Assembly: GCA_963779055.1 (NCBI GenBank) | Contig: CAVZWN010000005.1 | Coordinates: 496,001-560,000, forward strand | Direction: 5' to 3' | DNA length: 64,000 nt | DNA from: Sulfurimicrobium sp963779055 | Lineage (GTDB): Bacteria > Pseudomonadota > Gammaproteobacteria > Burkholderiales > Sulfuricellaceae | In this document: piece by piece, positions 25,354 to 32,921 of the stretch | Layout of the letters: each line of letters opens with the position of its first letter | Numbering within the stretch: the stretch's first letter is position 1 | The notes under the pieces: generated by a model | Seen by the model: the letters and a program-made list of their open reading frames with translations, nothing else | The model's database searches: none | What the model was told of the DNA's origin: nothing | Made by a program: the position numbers and the translations under genes

Positions 25354-25584
25354 ATGGATGATTTAATCAGTCTGGACAAATTCCTTTCCACGCCTTACCG
25401 TCAGGAAATCGAACTGCAGCAGGTAAACCATGAAGCGGGCTTCAGCACTTTGCGCCTGCGGATCCGCGAGATCAAGCGTTTCACCATTTTTGAGATAGAC
25501 AGTAAAACCGCACAACACTGGGGAAATGCTTTGCTGGACTGGGCAAAAACACAAGAACAAGGAGCAGCAAAATCGGCTGGTTAA
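25354..25584 (+). CDS. Small unknown protein next to the dsr control region
   Basis: A 76-residue protein (MDDLISLDKFLSTPYRQEIE) with a predicted beta-hairpin region (LRLRIREIKRFTIFEID) and a C-terminal helix (KTAQHWGNALLDWAK). No family recognised. ATG 25354 has AAAGGA about a dozen bases upstream. Its 3' end overlaps the proposed start of the Cas6-like gene by 13 bases, so the two are probably coupled. It is the first gene transcribed away from dsrA. Confidence 0.75.
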   Translation: MDDLISLDKFLSTPYRQEIELQQVNHEAGFSTLRLRIREIKRFTIFEIDSKTAQHWGNALLDWAKTQEQGAAKSAG

Positions 25585-26210
25585 ATCACAACCAGGGCTC
25601 TCAGGACATTGACGAGTCACTGGTCACCGACGTTCAGTTTGACCTCCAGGGAACGCTTCTGCCTATCGATCATGGCCAGGCCCTATTCACGGAACTGGCA
25701 CGCTTGCTGCCCTGGCTTGCCGATGAAGAACTCGGCGGCATTCACCCTGTTAATGGGGCGGATACCGGGCACGGCGAACTGATTCTCAACCGGCGCACCA
25801 AACTTTTGGTACGAGTGGCATCAGCGCGCGCACCTGAACTGATGACGCTTTCCGGCAAAACTATCCACGTCAGCGGCCATAAGCTCGAAATTGGTGCCGG
25901 AAAAGCTCGCCCGCTTTCCCGTCACACGCCCCTGTTCGCGCATTGCGTTGTAACCGGCAGCGAGGATGAGCTGGACTTTGCCAATGATATTATTCGCCTG
26001 CTGGATGATTTGAAGATCGACTCCCGCTTCATCTGCGGCAAGCGCCAGAGCATTCAAACGCAGGATGGCAAAGTAAGCGGTTTCAGCCTTATGCTGCATG
26101 GCCTGCCGATGGAGCACTCGTTCCTGGTGCAGCAACAGGGACTGGGGAAATACCGCAAAATTGGTTGCGGGATATTTATCCCTCACAAATCCATTACCGC
26201 GCTCACCTGA
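25572..26210 (+). CDS. Cas6-like RAMP-fold protein without a CRISPR locus; non-canonical start proposed
   Basis: A 212-residue protein with an N-terminal strand DVQFDLQGTLLPIDHGQALF, a central strand SRHTPLFAHCVVTGSEDELD, and a C-terminal glycine-rich loop GLGKYRKIGCGIFIPHKSI. The loop and the two-ferredoxin-fold layout resemble Cas6/Cmx6 crRNA endonucleases. The first in-frame canonical codon, TTG 25704, would remove the first strand. AAGGAG at 25558-25563 lies eight bases before an ATC at 25572, the proposed start. No other cas gene or repeat array is in the window. Role in the sulfur locus unknown; RNA binding or cleavage is inference. Confidence 0.75.
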   Translation: MGWLNHNQGSQDIDESLVTDVQFDLQGTLLPIDHGQALFTELARLLPWLADEELGGIHPVNGADTGHGELILNRRTKLLVRVASARAPELMTLSGKTIHVSGHKLEIGAGKARPLSRHTPLFAHCVVTGSEDELDFANDIIRLLDDLKIDSRFICGKRQSIQTQDGKVSGFSLMLHGLPMEHSFLVQQQGLGKYRKIGCGIFIPHKSITALT

Positions 26211-26252
26211 GCGTAATTTTTAACTCAACGACCTTAAACTAAGGAGAAAACT

Positions 26253-26585
26253 ATGGGCTACGTCGTAAACGGCACCGAACTGGAAGTGGATGATGACGGC
26301 TTTCTGCTGGAACCTGACTATAGCGATGAAGTAGTCAACGTAATCGCTGAAGCCGAAGGACTCAAGCTGACCGATGAACACTGGACAGTAGTCAATTACA
26401 TGCGCACCAAATACAAGGAAGAGGGACAGACGCCGAACTTCCGCAATATGTGCAAAGATTTTGATGCCGATCACCCCGGCACCGACTGGAAAAAACACCT
26501 CTACACCCTGTTCCCGATGCAGCCGAACCGTCAGTCCGCCAAGGTGGCCGGCCTGCCGAAGCCGTTTGGAAAAGGCGGTTACTAA
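26253..26585 (+). CDS. DsrC/TusE-family protein lacking both redox cysteines
   Basis: The 110-residue sequence (MGYVVNGTELEVDDDGFLLE; TDEHWTVVNYMRTKYKEEGQ) matches the DsrC fold. The C-terminal arm AKVAGLPKPFGKGGY has Ala and Lys where DsrC has its two cysteines; the only Cys (NMCKDF) is elsewhere. Such cysteine-less family members are considered regulatory or of unknown role (RspA-type), so it cannot carry sulfur like DsrC. AAGGAG is eight bases before the ATG. It follows the Cas6-like gene by 42 bases. Confidence 0.9.
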   Translation: MGYVVNGTELEVDDDGFLLEPDYSDEVVNVIAEAEGLKLTDEHWTVVNYMRTKYKEEGQTPNFRNMCKDFDADHPGTDWKKHLYTLFPMQPNRQSAKVAGLPKPFGKGGY

Positions 26586-26603
26586 GAAAAGCAGCAAATC
26601 TCC

Positions 26604-26650
26604 GGGTTCCGGGTTTCGGGTTAAACTACGGAATCCGGAATCAGGAACCC
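26604..26650. repeat. Imperfect inverted repeat between the DsrC-like and sulfurtransferase genes
   Basis: GGGTTCC (26604-26610) pairs with GGAACCC (26644-26650), and inner GG(G)TTTCGG with CGGAATCC. The GGGTTCCGGGTTTCGGG style of sequence recurs between genes in many proteobacteria. It may act as a weak terminator or mRNA end; there is no U-tract. Confidence 0.35.
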
Positions 26651-26654
26651 CTTC

Positions 26655-27503
26655 ATGAAATTTTCTACCCTCGTCAGTGCAGCACAACTGGCGCAACATC
26701 TGGACGACCCGGACTGGATCGTTTTCGATTGCCGCTTCACCCTGAGCGACCCCGAGTCAGGCCGCCGCGCCCATCAGGCGGGACATATTCCTGGTGCGCG
26801 TTATGCTCACCTCAACGACGATCTTTCTTCAGAAGTCACGGCTACCAGTGGCCGCCACCCTTTGCCGGACCCGCAACTACTGGCCCAGAAACTCGGCCAG
26901 TGGGGCGTAGACAGCAGCAAGCAGGTCGTGGTTTACGATGACAGTTATGGCTCCATGGCAAGCCGCATGTGGTGGGATTTACGCTGGCTTGGACATGAAT
27001 CGGTCGCCCTGCTCGACGGTGGCATTCAACGCTGGATTCGCGATGGACACCCGATGACAGCCGAGATGCCGGTGATCACTCCGGCAAAGTTCGATGCACA
27101 TCCTGACGACAGCATGTGGGTGGACGCGAAATGCATCGAGGACGCACTGCGCAGCGACAAGTGCCTGATCATTGACGCCCGCTCCGAAGAACGTTTTAGC
27201 GGCGAACGCGAGGCGCTCGACAAAGTGGCCGGGCACATCCCGGGCAGCGTCAATTACCCATTCGAAGACAATCTCGACATGGGTGGCACCTACATGACGG
27301 CGGAAGAGCTGAAGGAAGCCTATCTCGACCTCCTGAACGGAGTCGAGCCAGAGCGCGTCGTACACATGTGCGGTTCAGGCGTCACCGCCTGCCATAACGT
27401 GATCGCAATGGAACATGCCGGCTTCAAGGGCGCGCGGCTTTACCCCGGCTCCTGGAGCGAGTGGATCACCGATCCCGGCCGTCCGGTCGAAACTGGAGAA
27501 TAA
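26655..27503 (+). CDS. sseA: Sulfurtransferase with tandem rhodanese domains (SseA/thiosulfate sulfurtransferase type)
   Basis: The 282-residue protein has two rhodanese domains: an inactive N-terminal one (DDPDWIVFDCRFTLSDPESG, HIPGARYAHL) and an active C-terminal one with loop MCGSGVTACHNV. The CGSGVTA loop is that of 3-mercaptopyruvate sulfurtransferase rather than classical thiosulfate rhodanese, but substrate choice from the loop is only indicative. In this place it could supply sulfane sulfur to DsrEFH/DsrC. AGGAA is seven bases before the ATG. Confidence 0.9.
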   Translation: MKFSTLVSAAQLAQHLDDPDWIVFDCRFTLSDPESGRRAHQAGHIPGARYAHLNDDLSSEVTATSGRHPLPDPQLLAQKLGQWGVDSSKQVVVYDDSYGSMASRMWWDLRWLGHESVALLDGGIQRWIRDGHPMTAEMPVITPAKFDAHPDDSMWVDAKCIEDALRSDKCLIIDARSEERFSGEREALDKVAGHIPGSVNYPFEDNLDMGGTYMTAEELKEAYLDLLNGVEPERVVHMCGSGVTACHNVIAMEHAGFKGARLYPGSWSEWITDPGRPVETGE

Positions 27504-27509
27504 TCAGGC

Positions 27510-28085
27510 ATGGCAATTCGAGTCAGAACCCAATGGCACACCCGGGGTGCGCCCAAGACCCCATTCCAGGTGGCAACCGTAATCGCATCCCTGATTTTCC
27601 GGGTGGCGGAGGAAAAAGCCACCCATATGCAACAGGAAAAATTCGAGATCAATTCCAGTGAACAGGGATTCGCGATGATTGCCGAATACCTTGCTTTCCT
27701 CATCCAGTACACCGACCGCTTCGTTTACCCGCGTGTGGATGACGAATATCGCGGCGAACTCATCAATATCATGGTCAGGCGTCTGGCGGAAATCCTCGAA
27801 GACAACCAGATCGCCTTCATGGGCCCTTCACCGGACAGTTACCAGAAGCGCTTCATCGACCTGCTGGTCGAGCGCCTGGCTGAATATTCCACCTTTGATT
27901 ATGAAGACGGGGAACCCAGCTATCCTTGCCGCCGTTTCCTCGGCGGCAAGATTCTCGAACTGATGCCCAAGCGTGATCAATCCTGGACCATCGATCAGGT
28001 CGTTGAAATCGAGGTGCCCAACGCCCTGACGCTGGTCAGGAAAGGACTGGACGGCCTTTTCGCGGAAGAATCCGGCACCCTGTAA
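27510..28085 (+). CDS. Unknown mostly helical protein downstream of the sulfurtransferase
   Basis: A 191-residue cytosolic protein with no signal or membrane segment. N-terminal MAIRVRTQWHTRGAPKTPFQ is basic; the rest alternates helices (EQGFAMIAEYLAFLIQYTDR; RGELINIMVRRLAEILEDNQ) with a Cys-containing EPSYPCRRFLGGKI. I do not recognise a domain. It follows sseA by six bases and is probably its operon partner. Confidence 0.75.
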   Translation: MAIRVRTQWHTRGAPKTPFQVATVIASLIFRVAEEKATHMQQEKFEINSSEQGFAMIAEYLAFLIQYTDRFVYPRVDDEYRGELINIMVRRLAEILEDNQIAFMGPSPDSYQKRFIDLLVERLAEYSTFDYEDGEPSYPCRRFLGGKILELMPKRDQSWTIDQVVEIEVPNALTLVRKGLDGLFAEESGTL

Positions 28086-28109
28086 CGACTTATCCTGCAA
28101 AGTACGGCG

Positions 28110-28212
28110 AACTGCAAAGGCGCAAAGACGCGGAGAAATTACAATGCGTTACGAGAACTCCACTATTCACTTTCTGGCCTTGAATTCTTTGCGCTTTCGC
28201 GGCTTTGCGGTT
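28110..28212. repeat. Long imperfect inverted repeat in the birA upstream gap
   Basis: The left arm at 28110-28140 (beginning AACTGCAAAGGCGCAAAG) and the right arm at 28183-28212 (ending GCGGCTTTGCGGTT) are imperfect reverse complements about 30 bases long with a 42-base loop. The 'gcgcaaag' motif is a recurrent intergenic sequence in environmental proteobacteria. It lies just before the birA start and could be a mobile/REP-like element or a terminator. Confidence 0.5.
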
Positions 28213-28232
28213 AAAGAACTGCGGCTTTAAGG

Positions 28233-29210
28233 TTGAAACCGCTCACTTTCTCAGTGTTGCGTCGGCTTTCCAGCAGCGAATTCAGCTCGGGGGAAGCGAT
28301 TGCACGTCAGCTCGGCATATCACGCGGCTCGGTATGGCAAGCTCTACGGGATCTGGGCCAACATGGCATCCAGGTTTTCCGCCTGCCGGGGCGCGGCTAT
28401 CGACTGGCCGAAGCGGTGCACTGGCTGGACCACGAAAAAGTCCATGCCACACTAAGCGACAATGCCCGCCTGATCCAGCTCGAAGTGCTGGAAATTGCCG
28501 ACTCCAGCAACTCCATTCTGATGCAGAAAGCCGCCCTCGGCGCCCATCACGGCAGTTGTCTTGCGGTAGAACTTCAAACCCGGGGGCGCGGACGACGCGG
28601 ACGGATATGGCACACCAGTCTCGGCGGCAGCCTGACTTTCTCCCTGCTTTGGCGTTTCAGCCAGGGCGCAAGTTTCTTGTCCGGCCTCAGCCTCGCAGTA
28701 GGAGTGGCTTTGATGCGCGCACTGGAACAGGCCGGCATTCGCGACACTCACCTCAAATGGCCGAATGACGTACTGCATCAACAGCAAAAACTGGCCGGCA
28801 TTCTGATCGAACTGCAAGGGGACATGCTTGGACCCAGCACGGCCGTGATCGGCATCGGTCTCAACCTGAAACTGACCGGGCAGACCAGAAACAATATTGA
28901 TCAGGCCGCAACCGACATCGCCACAATCAGCCCCGAACCGCCCAACCGCAATTATCTGCTGGCCCTGATACTGAACCATCTGAGCGACGTGCTGCTGCAA
29001 TTCGAAAGCGAGGGCTTCGGCAAGCTGCGCGAGGAATGGAGCCGCCACCATTTTTATCAAAACCGGCCCGTGCGTATGCTACTGCCCGACGGCAGCGAAT
29101 ACCACGGCACAGTGAGCGGCGTAGCAAAGGATGGCGCATTACTGGTGCGCGGCGCAGATGGCGAGCGGCGTTTCACCGCCGGCGAGATCAGCATGCGGAG
29201 CGACGCATGA
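28233..29210 (+). CDS. birA: Bifunctional biotin ligase/biotin operon repressor BirA
   Basis: Activates biotin and attaches it to acceptor lysines; the N-terminal domain can repress the biotin operon. The 325-residue product has a winged helix (EAIARQLGISRGSVWQALRD), the ligase motif GRGRRGRIWHTS, KWPNDVLHQQQKLAGILIE and a C-terminal SH3-like domain (VRMLLPDGSEYHGTVSGVAK). The start is TTG 28233, the first codon after the inverted repeat that fits the family; no ATG serves. The stop overlaps the coaX ATG. Confidence 0.94.
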   Translation: MKPLTFSVLRRLSSSEFSSGEAIARQLGISRGSVWQALRDLGQHGIQVFRLPGRGYRLAEAVHWLDHEKVHATLSDNARLIQLEVLEIADSSNSILMQKAALGAHHGSCLAVELQTRGRGRRGRIWHTSLGGSLTFSLLWRFSQGASFLSGLSLAVGVALMRALEQAGIRDTHLKWPNDVLHQQQKLAGILIELQGDMLGPSTAVIGIGLNLKLTGQTRNNIDQAATDIATISPEPPNRNYLLALILNHLSDVLLQFESEGFGKLREEWSRHHFYQNRPVRMLLPDGSEYHGTVSGVAKDGALLVRGADGERRFTAGEISMRSDA

Positions 29211-29923
29211 ACATCCTTGCCGTGGATGCCGGGAATACCCGTATAAAATGGGCCTGGTACGCACATGGCGCACCGCAGGAGCGGGGCTGGACACCGACCG
29301 TGCAGCCCCTATTAAAAACACAATGGGCGGAATTGCCCCCCCCGGACAGAATCATCGTTTCGAATGTTGCAAGCCCAGCGACCGAAAACATCATCTCCAG
29401 CGCATCCCAACACTGGAACCGCCTCCCGCAGTACATCAAGGCAAAAAAAACCCAGTGCGGCGTAAATAATTCCTACCGTGCGGCAGAACAGCTCGGCAGC
29501 GACCGCTGGGCCGCCCTGATCGCAGCGCATCACTTGCACCCCGGCCATGATTTACTGGTAGTCCAGGCCGGCACCGCAGTGACCATTGACACCCTTTCGG
29601 CGCAGGGCCTGTTTCGTGGCGGCATGATTCTGCCCGGATTCCGGCTGATGCTGGACGCCCTGACGAACAGCACCGCGGGACTGGCGCGGCAGAGCGGCGA
29701 AATCCAAGCCTTCCCCGGCAACACCGCGGACGCCATGATGAGCGGCGCGGCAAACGCCATTGCCGGCGCGGTTGAACGAAGCTTCAGGCAGCTTGTGGAA
29801 CGTCCGCTGTGTTTGATCAGCGGCGGGGATGCGGATATCCTGCTGCCTTTACTCGACATTCCCGTCCAGAAAGCCGATCAGCTGGTGCTGGAAGGTTTAC
29901 TCCGGATTGCCCTTGAAACTTGA
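29207..29923 (+). CDS. coaX: Type III pantothenate kinase CoaX
   Basis: First step of CoA synthesis. The 238-residue ASKHA-fold enzyme has DAGNTRIKWAW (phosphate loop), GSDRWAALIAAHHL and VQAGTAVTIDTLSAQGLFRG, the three type-III signatures. ATG 29207 is within the birA stop (ATGA); the longer reading from 29036 is out-of-frame birA sequence. birA-coaX is a standard betaproteobacterial pair. Confidence 0.95.
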   Translation: MNILAVDAGNTRIKWAWYAHGAPQERGWTPTVQPLLKTQWAELPPPDRIIVSNVASPATENIISSASQHWNRLPQYIKAKKTQCGVNNSYRAAEQLGSDRWAALIAAHHLHPGHDLLVVQAGTAVTIDTLSAQGLFRGGMILPGFRLMLDALTNSTAGLARQSGEIQAFPGNTADAMMSGAANAIAGAVERSFRQLVERPLCLISGGDADILLPLLDIPVQKADQLVLEGLLRIALET

Positions 29924-29936
29924 GAGAAGAGAAGAA

Positions 29937-30872
29937 ATGAACACATTGATTTGCGGCTCGCTGGCCTACGACAGCATTATGGTGTTTCCCGACCAGTTCA
30001 AGAACCACATCCTGCCGGAGCAAATCCACATCCTTAACGTCGCCTTCCTGGTACCAGAAATGCGGCGCGAATTCGGCGGCTGCGCCGGTAACATCGCCTA
30101 CAACCTCAAACTGCTGAACGGCAAGCCGCTGATCATGGCCACCGTGGGAGATGACTTCGAGCCTTATGCCCAGCGCCTGGAAGGCCTGGGTCTGGCACAG
30201 ACCCACGTGCGCCGCGCCCCCGGTTCCTATACAGCGCAGGCCTTCATCACCACGGATCTGGACGACAACCAGATCACCGCCTTCCACCCCGGTGCGATGA
30301 GCTTCTCGCACCAGAACCATGTGCATGATGCCAGCAACGTCGCACTGGGCATCGTCGCTCCGGATGGCCGCGACGGCATGCTGCAGCACGCGCGCGAGTT
30401 CCACGAAAAAGGCGTGCCTTTCGTCTTCGATCCGGGCCAGGGCCTGCCCATGTTCAACGGCGAGGAACTGATGCACTTCGTCGGCCTGGCGGATTACGTT
30501 GCCCTCAACGACTACGAGGCCAAGCTGTTGCAGGAGCGCACCGGCAAGAGCCTGGAGCAACTGGCGCAAAACGTGCGCGCCCTGATCGTCACGCTGGGCG
30601 CCAAAGGCTCGATGATCTACAGCGATGGCAAAGCCCTGGAAATCCCCTGCGTGCAGGCGGAACAGGTCATTGACCCGACCGGCTGCGGCGACGCCTATCG
30701 CGCAGGCCTGCTCTACGGCATTGTCAACGGCATGGACTGGCAAACCACCGGGCGCCTGGCGGCACTCATGGGCGCACTCAAGATTGCCAGCCGTGGCGGG
30801 CAGAATCACACCCACACACGGGATGAAATCGTCAACCGCTACCGCGAGCAGTTCGGCACGAATCTGGAGTGA
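29937..30872 (+). CDS. PfkB-family carbohydrate/nucleoside kinase
   Basis: The 311-residue ribokinase-fold protein has EFGGCAGNIAYNL near residue 45 and the C-terminal PfkB signature DPTGCGDAYRAGLLYG with catalytic Asp at about 260. Adenosine-kinase-like and sugar-kinase-like members share these motifs, so the substrate is not decided; the position next to plsC gives no clue. ATG 29937 has AGAAGAG upstream. Confidence 0.88.
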   Translation: MNTLICGSLAYDSIMVFPDQFKNHILPEQIHILNVAFLVPEMRREFGGCAGNIAYNLKLLNGKPLIMATVGDDFEPYAQRLEGLGLAQTHVRRAPGSYTAQAFITTDLDDNQITAFHPGAMSFSHQNHVHDASNVALGIVAPDGRDGMLQHAREFHEKGVPFVFDPGQGLPMFNGEELMHFVGLADYVALNDYEAKLLQERTGKSLEQLAQNVRALIVTLGAKGSMIYSDGKALEIPCVQAEQVIDPTGCGDAYRAGLLYGIVNGMDWQTTGRLAALMGALKIASRGGQNHTHTRDEIVNRYREQFGTNLE

Positions 30873-31678
30873 CCCCACGGCCCACCTCCCGCCTGGTGCG
30901 CACGTGGCGGACATTCCGGCTCGCGCTGCTGATTCTGCGCGGGCTGCTGACTGCTGCCATCGCGCTGCCGTGGTGCACGCCGCGCCTGCGCCTTGCACTG
31001 ACCCGGGAATGGTCGCGCAGCCTTCTGGCGCTGCTGGGGGTACGCCTCACCATCCGCGGCAAATCCATGGATGCGGCCAGCAGCAATGTGATGGCGGTTG
31101 CCAATCACGTTTCCTGGCTCGATATTTACCTGCTCAACAGCGCAAGGCCGGTGCGTTTCGTTTCCAAAGCCGAGATTCGCAACTGGCCCGTTTTTGGCTG
31201 GTTTGCGGCGAAAACCGGCACGCTTTTTCTGGAACGCGGCAAGCGGCGCGACACTGCGCGCGTCAACGATGCGGTCACTGAAGCGCTGAACAATGGCGAT
31301 TGCGTGGCGGTTTTCCCCGAAGGAACAACCACGGATGGCACCTGCCTCAAGCCTTTTCTCCCTTCACTGCTGCAGGCGGCAATCAACGCGAAATCGGCAT
31401 TGCAGCCTGTGGCGCTGCGCTACCTCAACCCGGACGGCAGCATTGATACCAGCCCGGCCTATTTCGGGGATATGTCGATGGCGCAGTCGCTAGGCAACAT
31501 CCTTTCCCGGCGCGCCATTCATGCCGAGCTGCTGTTCCTCGAGCCCATTTCCTGTAGCGGAAAAACCCGGAGGGAGCTAGCGCGGCAAGCGGAGTTGGCT
31601 ATTTCCAGCGCTTTGAGCCTGGCAAGCCCGCACAGGACACCTGAAACACCTGGCGGTCTTCCAGCCGCAGCGCAGTAA
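30869..31678 (+). CDS. plsC: 1-acyl-sn-glycerol-3-phosphate acyltransferase (PlsC family)
   Basis: Acylates lysophosphatidate to phosphatidate at the membrane. The 269-residue protein has an N-terminal hydrophobic segment (LALLILRGLLTAAIALPW), catalytic NHVSWLD (about residue 78) and the acceptor-binding FPEGTTTDGTCL. The GTG start overlaps the kinase stop. Its last 80 bases overlap apaH on the opposite strand. Confidence 0.9.
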   Translation: MTPRPTSRLVRTWRTFRLALLILRGLLTAAIALPWCTPRLRLALTREWSRSLLALLGVRLTIRGKSMDAASSNVMAVANHVSWLDIYLLNSARPVRFVSKAEIRNWPVFGWFAAKTGTLFLERGKRRDTARVNDAVTEALNNGDCVAVFPEGTTTDGTCLKPFLPSLLQAAINAKSALQPVALRYLNPDGSIDTSPAYFGDMSMAQSLGNILSRRAIHAELLFLEPISCSGKTRRELARQAELAISSALSLASPHRTPETPGGLPAAAQ

Positions 31679-32426
31679 GCTCCCCGCTCCACAGACAGCC
31701 GCTATCGAGCGCGACCAGATTGGGCCGCTGCATCAACCCCAGCGCCGACCAGTGGCCGAATATCACGGTCACATCCCGGTTGGCGCGACCCGGAACATCG
31801 AACCATGGCATCAGTTCTGCAGGCTGGCTGCCGACAGGCCCCTTGTGGGAAAAATCGATTTTTCCGTCTGCGGTGCAGAAACGCAAACGGCTCATGGCAT
31901 TGGTAATCAGGCGCAAACGGTTCTTGCCGCGCAGATCGTCACGCCAGCGGCGCGGCTCGTTGCCGTACATGTGCTCAAGGAAATCGCGGTACTTCTTACC
32001 GCGCAATACCGTTTCAACTTCACCCGCCAGCGCCAGGGCCTGCTCCGGCGTCCATTGCGGCAAAAGGCCGGCATGCACCAGGAAATAATCGCCTTCACGG
32101 TAAGCCAGCGGCTGCTGACGCAGCCAGTACAGCAGCTCATCCCGGTCGGGTGCCTGCAGCACATCCTGGATAGTATCGCTGCGATGCAGCGGCACAAACC
32201 CTTCCGCCACGGCCAGGGTATGCAGATCATGATTGCCCAGCACCGTAACCAGTGCATCGCCCAGACCCATGGCCCAGCGCAGGATGGCGAGAGACCCGGT
32301 GCCGCGATTGATCAGATCGCCGACCAGCCAGATTTTGTCCTTCTTCGCATCAAATTCAATGTGCTCAAGCAGCTTCTCAAGCGCGGCGTGGCATCCCTGC
32401 AGGTCGCCGATGGCATAAGTGGGCAT
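31599..32426 (-). CDS. apaH: Symmetrical bis(5'-nucleosyl)-tetraphosphatase ApaH
   Basis: Hydrolyses Ap4A (and removes Np4 caps from RNA in E. coli). The 275-residue metallophosphoesterase has GDLQGCHAALEKLL, GDLINRGTGSLAIL and GNHDLH. The usual GDLVNRGPGSL is slightly altered (LINRGTG). Full length. The 3' ends of apaH and plsC overlap by 80 bases in convergent arrangement. Confidence 0.95.
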   Translation of the reverse strand: MPTYAIGDLQGCHAALEKLLEHIEFDAKKDKIWLVGDLINRGTGSLAILRWAMGLGDALVTVLGNHDLHTLAVAEGFVPLHRSDTIQDVLQAPDRDELLYWLRQQPLAYREGDYFLVHAGLLPQWTPEQALALAGEVETVLRGKKYRDFLEHMYGNEPRRWRDDLRGKNRLRLITNAMSRLRFCTADGKIDFSHKGPVGSQPAELMPWFDVPGRANRDVTVIFGHWSALGLMQRPNLVALDSGCLWSGELTALRLEDRQVFQVSCAGLPGSKRWK

Positions 32427-32474
32427 AAGTCCTGTTTTTTGTTAATGTGTACCGATATTCTACCGGAGGACGCA

Positions 32475-32912
32475 ATGGAAATCGCATGGTGGCACTGGAT
32501 TGCGGGCGGCTTGCTGCTGATTCTGCTGGAACTGGCCATTCCCTCCTTCTTTATCATCTGGTTCGGACTGGGTGCGCTGCTGGTGGGCATACTCGTGCTG
32601 CTGATGCCCCTTTCGCTGGCATCCCAGTTCACCTTGTGGTCCATTGCCTCCGGCGCCATGGTGTTCCTGTGGATGCGCTACTTCAAGAACCCGGACCGCA
32701 CCAAATCGGGCCTCTCCAAGGAAGCGTTTCTGGGTGAAACCGGAATGATCATCCGCGAGGTCACAGAGCTGCAAAAAGGCCAGATCCGTTTCCAGAAGCC
32801 CATCCTGGGCTCGGACACCTGGCCGGTCATATCCGATGAAACCATTCCCGCCGGGGAACGGGCGCGCATCATCGACGTCATGGGACAAACCCTCAAAGTT
32901 TCGAAAAAATAG
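32475..32912 (+). CDS. NfeD-family membrane protein
   Basis: A 145-residue protein with three hydrophobic helices (IAGGLLLILLELAIPSFFII; ALLVGILVLLMPLSL; FTLWSIASGAMVFLWM) and a C-terminal OB-like domain (GETGMIIREVTELQKGQIRF). Short NfeD (type 1b) proteins pair with a stomatin-like protein, as here. ATG 32475 has GGAGG six bases upstream; the long reading from 31752 is antisense to apaH. Confidence 0.9.
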   Translation: MEIAWWHWIAGGLLLILLELAIPSFFIIWFGLGALLVGILVLLMPLSLASQFTLWSIASGAMVFLWMRYFKNPDRTKSGLSKEAFLGETGMIIREVTELQKGQIRFQKPILGSDTWPVISDETIPAGERARIIDVMGQTLKVSKK

Positions 32913-32921
32913 GAGCAGGCA

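Noticed and set aside
25558..26210. A CRISPR-Cas locus around the Cas6-like gene
   Set aside because: No direct-repeat/spacer array and no other cas genes could be found anywhere in the window.
28086..28232. tRNA-like or structured RNA in the gap with the long inverted repeat
   Set aside because: The repeat folds only as a simple imperfect hairpin; no cloverleaf or CCA end could be seen.
31752..32474. Long upstream extension of the NfeD frame
   Set aside because: Antisense to apaH; the true NfeD start at 32475 has GGAGG and begins a typical membrane helix.
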